A program made the translations under genes and the position numbers. From Apostichopus japonicus (taxonomy: Eukaryota; Echinodermata; Holothuroidea; Aspidochirotida; Stichopodidae), in contig NC_092576.1 in NCBI RefSeq assembly GCF_037975245.1, positions 43,841,611 through 43,905,610 of the forward strand: a stretch of 64,000 bases of DNA, in the 5' to 3' direction. Shown here piece after piece: positions 1-10,976 of this stretch (position 1 is the first letter of the stretch; each line of letters begins with the position of its first letter). Under the pieces are notes generated by a model. That model was given only the letters and a program-made list of their open reading frames with translations, was not told where the DNA came from and searched no databases.

Positions 1-1138
1 GCAAAAGTTGCAACCGAGGAAGTGGTGTAACCTACAGGTTACACCAAAATCTGGGGTAAACTACACCAGGATGTACTATCCCAGTGTTGCTGAATAAGTA
101 ACAAAGAGTATATTTTCAAAAAACAACTATTTATTGTTACAACTTCAAAGAACGATTTAAACAAGCTTTGATAAAAAGAAAAACAGTAGGATTACTATAA
201 CAAAATAATAAGTATATATGTTTAATAAATACACATGTAATACATACCCCCCCCCCCCTTCCACCCCCTTATTTCAATTTGTCGTTCTTAAATATATAGT
301 GGGTTAGGCCTTGAGCATGAAATGTTAGGAACTTATAGTCGAAATATTAATAATATGCAAGTGAAATATTACATGTTACTACCTGCTCAAGATATGTGAA
401 AGAGAATGTAACTTTTAACTATAGTCACCAGTTAGAGAAGAGCAATAACAATATCATACATTTAATATTTTGATGACCTTTGACCTCAACCAATGGGACC
501 ATGTGCTAGGAATAAAAAACACAAATAGCCATGGGCATATGCTGTACTGTGTAAATCCCTTACACATGCATGTGTGTAATCCTTTTAAAGACCATTTAAA
601 GATTATAAATAGACTGTGGTTTCGGAGTGTGCGCCTGTCCCCTACCCTCCTCCTCTACATTAAATACTAAATTTGACAGGAGTTACTTGTAATGTAATAA
701 ATTGATACAAATAATGAACTTGTAATTAACCCCCCCCCCTGACCAACATGAATTAAAATTATTTATTACATTATTTTGAAAGATCCATTTTTCTCGCCCA
801 CAAGAGAATTTTACATCCCGGGATGGATAATTCTGTATATGACCTAAAGTGCCATACAATACATCAATTAAGCTGACCAGTTAAGTCAATTTCTGGTAGA
901 CTTGCTGTGAAAGATTAGGATCTTTATTATGAACAATCAAGTTGTCAATAGTTAGTAAAATGTAAAAACAGGTTGAATAATAACTGATTAAGAATTTAAC
1001 AAAGTTTCTGATTTGCAGCAAAAGTTGTCTTGTTACAACAAAAGTAGTCCTAAGTTTTTATTTATATTTAATCATCACTTTGCCGCCCAATATTTCGTCC
1101 TATTACATGCAAGACCATTTTTTCAATATATGTTTATA
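1..1138. other. gene-poor AT-rich stretch with a short palindrome
   Basis: No coding region could be supported here. Positions 23-46 form a perfect inverted repeat: 11-bp arms (TGGTGTAACCT and its complement) around a 2-nt spacer. Runs of C occur at 247-258 and near 730. The few open frames are short, AT-driven and have no recognisable motif. Confidence 0.5.
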
Positions 1139-1461
1139 GTGGCACATTGCGTTTTTCTTAGAACCTCGTCTTGTCAGGAAAACGTGATAATTTTGCATAT
1201 TTCCAAAAATGTTTAATTTAATCACTCACATTAAATGTCTGGTAAGCACAATCACACAAAACGCTGTAAGATTGTGACATAATCCGGGCCCTAACATGTA
1301 AAAGGTTGGAACAGCAAGTTTGTTTTGCATGTTATTTATGCAATTAATCCTTAAAATTGGGTAAAATTGCCAGAGTAAGAAATAAATATATTCTACTATA
1401 AGCTATCAGATGATGGTCTGTTATAAATTAGTTGCAAAATTGCCAAAACGCAATGTGCCAC
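1139..1461. repeat. 323-bp segment bounded by a 17-bp perfect inverted repeat
   Basis: The 17-mer at 1139-1155 (GTGGCACATTGCGTTTT) is exactly complementary to 1445-1461. This is the layout of a small non-autonomous DNA transposon, but the arms do not extend further inward and no clear target-site duplication flanks them. A diverged MITE is a guess; the inverted repeat itself is certain. Confidence 0.45.
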
Positions 1462-2207
1462 AAGTGTAGTGATAAATCTTTGTCAAGTAAAATGTAAATA
1501 CGTAACACAACTAATTAGGTTTAGGAAAACTGATGAGGAAAATAACATTCTGATTTGCTTAAACCATTATCTTGCTGTAGGCGACATGTTTTTTAAACGC
1601 TATATCAATGTCGAATGAGTCCCCCCCATTTGCATTCCTAGCTTAAATTCTAGATTATGGTAGCGGTAGGCTAGAACGACTGTTTTTTCCCCTTTTGGTC
1701 GAACCCACGTGGCTGCTCCTGCAGAGCTCTATTGAAGCCAACATGGAGCCTGCCCTCTAACAAAATTCAGCATGATTAGGGTTAATCATGGATTCGATAG
1801 ATATGACATTATACGTATACTCAGGCACATACATGAATCTGCCATAGATTTGATTTACCTATGGCAACAAATGATAAGGATTGATAAAGCTTTTTTATAC
1901 CAACGACGTGCATGCAAACATTTATTAATTTAAATAAAGCCGTCCCAATCAATATAAACTGAACGATTAAAAATGAATATCACAGGTCACCAGAATACTT
2001 ATTGTAATGTGCATACAAAACTCATTTGTCACATTAATAAATCTCCACTCCATACTGTAGAATTGTTTGGGAATCATGCTGATTTATTGAAAAGTATTTT
2101 GTGATGTTATTTGGATAGGAAGACAGTCAGTCAACAACCAGGAGGCTATAGCACATGTCATTTGATACTAAGTTTGCATTGAGACGTACAGTATCACACA
2201 AGAAAGA
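1462..2207. other. intergenic, nothing recognised
   Basis: AT-rich sequence with no supported exon, RNA gene or repeat unit. It contains a short C run near 1621. Confidence 0.4.
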
Positions 2208-2513
2208 TGCTGCTACAGTATAGTACAGTAGTAAGGTAGCACACAAGAACTCCAGTCATGATGAAAGACTAATTCACTAATCTCTTATCTTCTCATCAAA
2301 TGTCCTTACTCTCCATGGGGTCTTCAGTTTGTCACTCAGTTTCATTCAGAATTTCTGAATTGCTGCGACAGTATAGTACGACAGTACAGTAGCACACAAG
2401 TACTCCAGTCATGATAAAGAAAGACCAACTCACTCTCTAATCTTTTCAACAAATGTCCTTACTCTCCTTGGGGTCTTCAGTTTGTCACTCAATTTCATAC
2501 AGAATTTCTGAAT
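2208..2513. repeat. tandem duplication of ~153 bp including the 3' exon end of the minus-strand gene
   Basis: Unit 1 (2208-2360) and unit 2 (2361-2513) are diverged direct copies. Both contain the series CAGTATAGTAC, CACACAAG, ACTCCAGTCATGAT, AATGTCCTTACTCTCC and TTGTCACTCA. Unit 2 holds the last codons of the SAMD3-like pseudogene on the minus strand. Unit 1 is therefore a downstream partial copy of that exon end. The copies differ by substitutions and small indels, so the duplication is not recent. Confidence 0.8.
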
Positions 2514-5500
2514 GAAGGTGTATGTTTCAAGCGTAGTCGTGGTGTAGTGAATGTTGCAGGCGTACAGGAGTCCGAACAAAGAGCTGGCCGCAGAAATAAT
2601 ATTTGCAGTGTCAAATACAATGTGTTTTCAACAACGATATAACAGCACTTTGGCTTCATTACGTCCCCAATAACTGCAACAAATGGATCCGCATTTTCTG
2701 CTGCGTCCACAACATAATCTCGAGATGTCTCTTCCTGCGAATAGAAAAGCAAAACCACAAGTTATAAACACTCAGTTAGTTTGTTTATCAGAGCTGGGGA
2801 TAGGAAAATGTTAGCAGGATTTTTGTTGTTTTTTATTGATTTTTCTTTTTTAGGTGGTTCACCGGCTTCATCCCCCCCCCCCTCTCCCCCCTTCAAATTT
2901 TCTGGCAGAAACGTTGCCTAAGATACTATTTTGAATGTTTTGTCCTTAGATTGTAACAAGCCAACATGTGTGTGTTAGTTCCTTGCAACTTCTCAACAAG
3001 TCTAGAAATTAAAGATTGCAATGATTTTGTTGATCACTTACCTCGTAGAGTTTGAAGAAACTCTCGTTTCCGAAGACAACTGGAAGGACTAAAAGTGCAG
3101 CAACAGTCTTGTCCTCAATTTGCAGGTGCTTCATCACTATTGGCAAAAGTTGTGGCTATAGTTTTACTTCTGATAAGATTTTACTTGCAGCCTTGCTTAA
3201 AGAGCTTTCAAAGGTTTTGTGAAGTTCTGTATCTGTTAGACGTTTCAATTCATTGCCAATTTCGCATGGCGAAAACAATGCAGGGTAATTCTCTTGAACT
3301 TCAATAATAAGTGGTTTGGAGTTAATTAATTTACGCCTTTGAGCATAAGTTATTTCCATTCGTTCTTTGATTAGATCAACGTTTGGAGTGTTTTTTTTAA
3401 ATTCCTTCTTCATAACCTCTGTATGTTCTTTAAGGGTTTTGTCGTCTTCTCCATCAGGAATGATTGGACTCCAGTTGACCTCTCCTCGTTTTGCCTGATC
3501 ATACAAAAAGAGAAAACAAAAGGTTTTGAGATATTTGGTAATACTGAACATTGTACTCACTACCATATGGGCATAAAACTAAGCTGCCTACACTGTTGAG
3601 CTACTAGGTCAGTGAATAACTGGGTCAGTTTTGACAGAGGATAACAAATGAATCTGAAAGAGAATGCAAATATAACCAGAAAACCAAGGTTTTGTGATTT
3701 ACTTGCCTCTTTGAAGTGCAGTTTCAGTCTGGTACGACCATTAATTTATTACTTGTTTCATGCTGCCACATCTAACTAGGCAAAAAACACTGCATTGTTA
3801 ACTCAATACCAGGTTTCAGTGTTTGGCACCTGTTGACTTACTAAAAATATATCCCAATAGAGGTTTAAACAAATCAGACATACAGGATGGTTGCCAAGTT
3901 TGATATTGACATTTGACAATTTTGGGGGGCTATGGGGGCTAGTCGCCCTCAGCCCTCGCTTATTACCTACTCTGAGATAAACTGGTACATGTGACACTAT
4001 GTCAGACATCACAAAAATATCTGTGAGACTGATAATTTTACAAATGGTGATGCCCAAACAATGCAGTTTGCAGGAAATAATTACCTTTTCTCTGTCAACA
4101 ATATATCGAGACAATATAAGAACCTTTATGAAATTGTAAGGGCTGCTCGGGAAGAAAATAATGGAGCCTCCATTCATTGTCAAGACAACTTAGCCCAAGC
4201 GGTAGGGTATTTATTGGGTTCGGAACCCAGTGGTCCTGGGTTCGCTCCGAAAGATGGGCTTTGGGCGAGAAGAATTAAATCAACAAGCTACGTGGCCCAA
4301 GTTATCAGAGGAGTTCCATTAGTCAGGAACTCTAACCTCTGAATCGCTCACCAGTTTGGCTGGCCTGGGTGGGCCCTAGCCCATTCAGCTTTGATGAGTA
4401 CCTGGAGTTTGCACTGGGGGAGGAAACTGCTGTCCAGGCAGTAGTCTGCTTAATCGTCTGGACATAAAAGCAGGATCAAGAGCAAAAGAGAAGGGGGATG
4501 AATGCCCACAAGCAGTGTGTGCTGCCCACTTCCAATCCTTTGTCCATTTATTACCTGCCTGGCAACACAAGACTTGTTTTTGGGCAACTGTCCACAGGGA
4601 ATAATTTAGTGTAAATATTGTGTAGCAGTTTTTTAACTTACAAACTATTCTGTAGAAATACCTCATAGACTATATGCAAAAACTGCTATACATTTTTTTA
4701 AATTGCATAACAATTTGTCTTATTTGTGTAGCATTTTGTTATGCAATACCAGATTAATTATTTCCTGACTTTCCAGATTTAGTGTGATGATTGTGATCCA
4801 GAATTACAGATTATCATCTACACCTCTGCAAAAATTGTATGTTTTTACTTACTTTTTGGTTCTGTGTTGCTAAAGAACTTTGTGCGATGCTTCGCTTCCT
4901 TGCACCACTAGATGATGGGCTGCTCGCATCCTTGGCTCTCCCAAGTCTCCTCACATTCTTCATTTTATCCCTTATTCTTTCTTCCCATCCATCCGTGCCA
5001 CTACCTAATACCTCTTTTAGGTGTTTGTATTTGGTAATCAGCTCTAGAGCAATTTATTTTCTTTGTACTTTGCTTGCACTATCTGTATACTTTATTAGTT
5101 CATTTGCAATCACATCCATCAGTTCCCTTTTTTGACTCCAAAGGAGAGTTTTCTGAGTATTTAATGCCACTTTTAAATTATCAGAAAACCTTTTTTCAGG
5201 AATAACAAATTTATCTGGCCACTTTCCTTTAAGACTGGAAAGGGTCGAACCAACAATTAGTTCTTCTGAACCTGTTGAAGAATCATCTGATTCTAGAATT
5301 TCAGTTGTGTCAGTGTCGTTTAAAGAATCATTATCAGGTGGTTCAGGTGTTGGATTTACAGTGGTCTCCAGTGTAGTTACAGTAGAGAGGGCTTTTGGAA
5401 TGATGCACCTCAAAACAGTTCTGTTACGTATTTGACCAAAGTTAGAAACATCGATCCAATCATCCCATTCTTTATCGTAATTCTGTAAAATCATTTCTGT

Positions 5501-5666
5501 CTGCTCTATCTCAAATTTTTCCTGAATTATTTTAACAATGTCATCTGTCTCTTTTATGGTGATTATCTTTTGGTGTTCCTTAAACTTTACTAGAAATTCC
5601 TTTTCCATGTTGGATAAATTAAATGTTAGTGTACAGTGTATGATGGAAGCTGTCAGTTCTGTTATT
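2430..5666 (-). pseudogene. broken SAMD3-like / ubiquitin-like-domain protein gene (transposon-associated)
   Basis: Three exons on the minus strand join in phase 0: 5666-4853 (donor GTAAGT), 3494-3042 (acceptor TTTGTATGATCAG, donor GTAAGT) and 2734 to about 2430 (acceptor CTATTCGCAG). The start is probably the ATG at 5608-5606 (MEKEFLVKFKEH). The first ~70 residues resemble a PB1/ubiquitin-like fold. Next come an acidic Ser/Thr-rich linker and then the block seen in SAMD3-like proteins (GSGTDGWEERIRDKMKNVRR, then EVNWSPIIPDGEDD, then ENYPALF). Two in-frame stops break the frame, TAA at 5056-5054 and TAG at 3158-3156, and similarity continues after both. A frameshift near 2600, after ENTLYLTL, breaks it again; the homologous frame then runs to a TGA at 2432-2430. 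Such genes are common as multicopy uncharacterised proteins in fish, corals and echinoderms, often next to transposase-like genes as here. I infer a dead copy. Family assignment is from memory. Confidence 0.75.
4185..4560 (+). mobile_element. tRNA-derived SINE-like element
   Basis: An internal RNA polymerase III promoter can be read. Box A is TAGCCCAAGCGG at 4191-4202 and box B is GGTTCGCTC at 4239-4247, about 48 nt apart. Between them TGGGT-TCGGA-ACCCA folds like an anticodon arm. The acceptor stem does not pair, so this is not a working tRNA. A less conserved body follows to about 4560, and its end is uncertain. The element lies in the intron between the first two exons of the minus-strand SAMD3-like pseudogene, in the opposite orientation. 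Confidence 0.55.
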
Positions 5667-5694
5667 CTGAAAATGGGAGAGGCAAGAAAAAACA

Positions 5695-8293
5695 TTACTC
5701 ATTTACATCAGGAACAAAGTACTTGAAAACTACATAGGAATGGTCAGAAACCTTGTACATTGTAAGTGGATAAAATGATGCAATATCTGTTTGCATTTTG
5801 ACAGATTTAGTCTGTGTTGGCTGGACCAAATACGAGGAAAGGTGCAAACAAAACTCAGATTTTTGTACGGTGCTTATGAAAATAACAGAATTGTTGTGTA
5901 CTATAATTTCAGATATACATCCAAAGATAGGTTCCTCATTTTCAAATCCAATAATTACAAACATTCCAATTTTGTATGTTACACTCTTTACAGAAACATG
6001 CTGGCAACAATGTACGACTTCTGATGTAATTCCAAGTGCATGTAGTTGATTGGCTACTTCTTCAGTGAAAGAATGTACTTCAACTGGATTACTTTCTGGA
6101 ATATCAAAGACACATTTGCTTAATGACACCCCGTTTGATAAGCAGGCCATTCTGAACTCATGTTTTATAGCGAGAGTTTTGCATGGGTTTTTGAAATTTT
6201 TTGTCGACTGCAAAACTCGTTTCATATAGAGATGTTTTGCTTCAAATCGCATGGTCCATGTTGACCTTAATGGTCCAAAGTTTAAGATGTGTTCTGGGTA
6301 GTGCAGCATAAAATGTTGTTTGGGTTTTATCCTGCTATTTGGAAATAAGTGTTTGAACATTTGAAGGTTTTCTTGTACTAAGTGACCAAGACCAATAGCA
6401 ACATCATTTGTGACCACTGGAGCTAAGATTATATCTACACATTGTTTCAGATTGAGTATAAGTTCCCAAAAACAATTTCCTACAGGAATAGGGTGTCCAA
6501 TTATTAAAGGCAGTAGCCGAATCAGACACCAATTTCTTGATGCATTTTGTTTGACATTGATGACCCTCCCAGCAATACGAAACTCAAGTGGTTTATTCCT
6601 ACCATCTAAACAACCATAAGAAAAAGATGCTATTCTCCTATTAATGTATTCTGTTGTGAAATATCCTGCTTGGCATAGTGCTGTTAGACAAAGACCAATT
6701 TCATAAGGTACAACACCCTCCAGAATATCATGCATGCAGTCCGCTGGTAGGCCTGATGTAACATGAAACGATGGCAGCATGTTCAAAGGAGAATCAGCTT
6801 TGAGACCATACTGATTTGCCAAAGAGGGGTCACCTTGAATTAGCCCAATATGTCTATTGTAGTTTTCCTCAGTCCTATATGTAAATTCAGAAGAATTAAA
6901 TTATTCTTGCATTGTCTCATTCCTACACAAGCAAAATCTGCACGGTCTTTGAATGTGTGGACCAAAACTTTCATAGAATCCACCCAAAAAATGGGATCCT
7001 AAATTGTCCCCTGCAATGAAAATTAGTGAGCCGTTAAGAGTGTGGTTACCAACATTAATCCCCTCGTTTTCTAGAACATTCAAGTCTTCACGCAATTGAC
7101 CAGTTAGGTTAGGTAAATTTTCATGTGTACAATCCTTTGAAGGACATAGTAGTAACAAGAAAATCGAGTCGCATCCACTATTTTCTTGCAAACCAAAATT
7201 ATCAATTGAGAAATAAATTGCAGAAATTTTATATTTCCCCCTATGTGCACCTATAGGATTAACTACCTCAAACTCATCAAAATAAAGTATGATTCTAATC
7301 CATGGGCCAACTATTTGGGAATTTTTAAAAAGTCTACCATCTGTGTATCCTGTCAATACATGTGGTAATTTCGAGGTTTCAGGGTTAAGAATTTTGGCAA
7401 GATTGTCATCCACATCCAAAAGGTTTGTTATTGTTCTCAGCAAAGGAATGTAGAAAAAGGAACGTAAATTATTGTTTGTATTTCGACCTAGATTAAAGGG
7501 AATTGGTTCCACAAACTGGAATCTGTTTTTGTAATATGTTTTTCGTTTATAATCACTCTTTAACTGTTCATATGCTTCTAAAAATACACATTGCTCATCA
7601 ACTGTTTTACATACATTTTCAACAACCTCTATATCAAGATCAACAGTTTCTTGAAATATGCCTCTTACTAAGTCAGTAGTAAGGTTATTTGAAACCTGAA
7701 ATAGTTCTGAGAGTGCAGCTAAAATCTTTTGAATTGTTGCTGCTGGAACAAGATCCACTACTTCCAATTTCAATAAAAGAAGAGCTAATGTATCCGTGTA
7801 TTTTTCTTTAGGGTTTTCCAAAACTTGAGCTTGGTCATGATCATCATCGATATCATATGCAGGTTCCACATCATTAACAGACCATGTTCCCTTTAATTCG
7901 TTATCATATCTGTGATATCTACTAACATGTGTACGCAAAGAACTATGTAAACGTTGCACTGAATTACAGTCTTTGTATGGACATTGAAAGTCATTAGTAT
8001 TGGTAAGGTGAATCTTCAGGTGTTTTATTGCTTGTTTAGGAGACCCTATTTTCAATTTACAGACAGGACATTAGAAAGTTGATTCAGCACCTGAAATAGT
8101 AACAGTGTTCTCGATGTTTACGATAAAGGTGGGATTTGTTTGATGCAAAATTTCTAAAGCTTTGTGGACAACTTTCAGGTCCACATGTTATAAAAAACTG
8201 ATAATCCAAGCTATGATTTTGAGAGATATGTGATACAAGTTTGCACAATTTTCCACTTTGAAAATACCCACAAAGGGAACAGGTATAGAGCAT
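5695..8293 (-). pseudogene. broken C2H2-finger, transposase-like gene with MHDILEGV motif
   Basis: The gene reads from 8293 down to a TAA at 5697-5695. The N-terminus has C2H2 fingers: YTCSLCGYF with H..H, CPQSFRNFASNKSHLYRKH, then CPVCKLKIGSPKQAIKHLKIH and CPYKDCNSVQRLHSSLRTHVSRYH. A helical linker follows, then a conserved core with CRFCLC, LPSFHVTSGLPADCMHDILEG and KPKQHFMLHYPEHI. I recall this architecture from multicopy uncharacterised proteins of fish, corals and echinoderms with a CACTA/EnSpm-like transposase-type core; a domain search would settle it. Breaks: a one-base frame change near 8084, where the first finger block runs out; TAA at 8073-8071 just before CPVC; and TAA at 6903-6901 after TMQE, with similarity resuming at once in the same frame. 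The terminal stop overlaps the ATG of a downstream frame (TAATG). With the adjacent SAMD3-like pseudogene it looks like one decayed mobile unit. Terminal inverted repeats were not found. Confidence 0.75.
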
Positions 8294-9273
8294 GACTTAC
8301 ACGAATGAAAATATCTGAAAAGAGTGATAAAAAGAATAATAGGGTCATATCAATGATTGCACCAGTATTACAAGACATTGGCTTCAAATTTACCTAACAA
8401 AATATATACCTGCACTGTTATTCACTCAAATAAATTGTACAATTGAACTACAGTGATAAAATTTAAGTATTTTAATACTGAATTGCGCATAGATACAATT
8501 ATTTGTTTAGCATTGGGTTTTTTTTTTGGCAACCCTGAGGCCTTTGATTTTTTTTTGTCAACGCTGAAGTCAATTTGATTTTATTTTGAGAACGAACAAA
8601 CATATGGAATGATGACGTTAGTAAATATCTGACAACCCTGTAGTAGATATGCTACTGTAGTGTACATTATGTTCTGTAGTAGCCTTTACATACATATTAA
8701 GACAACGGCACCAGCGAGGCTGGGTACCTTTACTGTACAGGTGCAGGGTATTCTGCAATAAAAGCCACTAGCCGAGGCCATTTAACGGGTTGAGCATATG
8801 CTTTTTCAAACACCAACACAATTTTATAAAATTTACTAATTAACAATTGGAATTTGTAATAGGATTAAAAATATGGCTTGACTTTAGCCCCCCCCCCCCC
8901 AAAAAAAAAAACATGAAACAAGAAAGGAGGGCCATTTTTTTAATGGCTGCCAGACTTAATTATTTTTGGTTCTAATTTTTTTTAGGGATATTGAAATAAA
9001 TTTCTATCATGATTCATAACATGACCATTATATTTCCTACTATTTACAAACAAAACCTTTCAAGTTTTAGTCCTGCTCTCTCTTTAAACTGACATTGAAA
9101 ATCTGGGATTTTTTGTTCCAGAACCTGTCGGCTAAGTACCAGAACTTTACCACCTGTCCCAGAACTCAACCTAGTAAATTAAATCATTAAGTAATTAACC
9201 TTTCTACAAATTAAAAAGTATATGTATTATTTATTCATGCGAATTCAAAGTAAATAAAGCAACTGTGCATATC
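8294..9273. other. intergenic; C/A homopolymer tracts
   Basis: TTTTCAG at about 8315 on the minus strand could be the acceptor of the exon that starts the C2H2 pseudogene. Otherwise the stretch is AT-rich, with a run of C followed directly by a run of A near 8889-8910. No gene is supported. Confidence 0.4.
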
Positions 9274-9331
9274 GTAGGGGTAGCCCTAACTCTAACTCCC
9301 AATCCAACCCTAACCCTAAACCTAACCGGAA
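9274..9331. repeat. short interstitial telomere-like repeat
   Basis: The stretch reads as imperfect CCCTAA units (CCCTAACTCTAACTCCC, then ACCCTAACCCTAAACCTAACC), the metazoan telomere motif on the C-rich strand. Only about seven degenerate units are present, so this is an interstitial remnant, not a chromosome end. Confidence 0.6.
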
Positions 9332-9339
9332 ATTATTGT

Positions 9340-9440
9340 TTCTCCTGGTTGTAAAAATAGTACTCCTAGTCGTAAAAATAGCAACTGCGCATGCGCAAAA
9401 GGGAATTATTGTTACGCGACTAGTCGTAAGAATAGCCACT
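9340..9440. promoter_or_regulatory. NRF-1-type palindromic site among short direct repeats
   Basis: TGCGCATGCGCA at 9386-9397 is a perfect palindrome and matches the NRF-1 consensus, a site typical of housekeeping promoters. It lies between short direct copies of the form CTAGTCGTAAAAATAG (about 9346, 9366 and 9419). No transcription unit is visible immediately beside it, so function is unproven. Confidence 0.35.
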
Positions 9441-9539
9441 TTGTAAAACAGTACTAATACAGCTACAATGTGTATTTCCCATTTAGCAATTAGCATACCT
9501 GTCTCGAGTTTAGCCTTGAAGACAACAAATTAGATATTC

Positions 9540-10190
9540 ATTAAATTATGGGCCTATCACATGGTTTAGGCTAGGGTGAGCCATATATTTTTCCAAACAA
9601 AAGTTAAGCTAGGCCTAACACTTATCAGTTAGAATTTTGTCGTTTTTGGAGAAAAAAAACTCCCAAAAAACTGACGGCCTCCAAAAAGGAAGCAAGCGGA
9701 GACGCTAAACAATTAAAAAAAAAATATTTGGCCTTACAATGCCTAACTTAGGCCTAGCAGCCTAGTCCTAGTCTTCCCATGTTTGATAAACCCTAACAAA
9801 TTATTACACATAACCTGAACAATGTGATAGGCTAACATATCTCCAACATTATCATTATCAATTAGTAGTATTTATGCTAGGCTGGCCTAGTTTGCTAGCC
9901 TAATGTTGACATTAATACTCTCGAGTATTATTACTTATAGGCCTAGGCTAATATTAATACTATAGCCTAGGGGCCTAATTAGCCTAGACCAAAGCCCACA
10001 ATCCTTAGTTGACCACAAAGTAAATGAGTCGGCCTAGGCTAGGCACCATGTTTTGTTTTTTTTTTAATTTTTAGCCTGATTGGAGAATGCACCTGTCTTA
10101 ACAATTAGGCTAGGCCTAAGCTAACTCAGGCTAGGCTAGTAGCAATTATCACTTGCCTTAGTTAGCTTAGGCATAGCCTGGCTAGCCTAA
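9540..10190. repeat. GGCCTA-rich low-complexity block
   Basis: The motif TAGGCCTAGGCTAGCC and fragments of it recur throughout on both strands, because AGGCCT and CCTAGG are palindromic. There is no fixed period. No coding frame is supported. Confidence 0.5.
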
Positions 10191-10517
10191 CGTTGACATT
10201 AATAGTTTAGTCGATTTGCAATTGATCGCATCTCTCAGTGGCAAGTTTGTGATAATGCGGCTTGCTAAACAAGATTTACCACAACCATGTATGACACCAC
10301 ATTTCAATGTGTTGACAGTTCAGAATTTTAACTACGATTTCATTTTTTAGGGTAAATTATTAAAGATTCAAATGATCTTACCTTTTCGTGCGAGCTTCTT
10401 GTACATCGTCACGTCAATAGTCTACGTACATTTCGGTACGGTATACGTACGTACTTATATGACTTCAACGTGCAGTCTGTTAATTCCCCCGCGCGCAAAG
10501 CAAGAAATATTAACAAA

Positions 10518-10744
10518 GGGGCGGAGCTAGTGTGTTATGTTAGAAGCCGTGTCATTGCTCGAGAATCGTTGTTGTGATGACGTTTCGTGAAGAGAATATA
10601 AGAATCACCATCATTGGACCTCTCGGTTTCCCTTCATTTGGGTCATCGACAGAAGATATTACCTTAACGCTCTTTCGGGTGTAACATCAAAGTAACTCAC
10701 ACCGGGAAACCAGGATTCCTCACATTTTGGGTGTAAGGTTTCCC
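10518..10744 (+). promoter_or_regulatory. candidate promoter upstream of NLR locus 1
   Basis: This is a local CpG-containing stretch in an AT-rich region. It holds a GC box GGGGCGGAGC (10518-10527), a CRE half-site TGACGT (10578-10583) and a TATA-like TATAAG (10597-10602). The octamer GGGAAACC occurs three times: 10625-10632 and 10737-10744 in reverse, and 10704-10711 forward. GTAAGG near 10733 could act as a 5' splice site. It lies 110-340 bp before the first retained exon of NLR locus 1. All elements are read by eye; no transcript evidence is available. Confidence 0.35.
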
Positions 10745-10856
10745 ATTTTTTTTACAGTGTATTAACACACCAAATTCCATTGTATCCTTAACGCCTCAAT
10801 TTTACATTGATTTTATTCTATGTTATTATTATTTATTTATTTATTTATTTCAATAG

Positions 10857-10976
10857 CCCGATGACATCCAGACTATTACAGAGATGTGTTCAGATGCTTT
10901 GGTCATCGACAGAGACACCAGTGAGTCTGCACAGAGGTCAGTCATAGAGTTCCTGGTGGAAGCATCCAATCATGAC
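10857..10976 (+). CDS. NLR locus 1, exon A (tail of NACHT exon)
   Basis: The exon reads PDDIQTITEMCSDALVIDRD through to VEASNHD and ends at donor GTAAGT in phase 0. It lines up with the end of the locus 2 NACHT exon (PETVLDIIKEICSNMV through ETAVSQK). The left edge is either a splice acceptor (TTTCAATAG) or a truncation point: directly upstream lies a TTTA-type microsatellite, and TAG closes the frame at the boundary. An ATG lies inside the exon. Confidence 0.65.
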
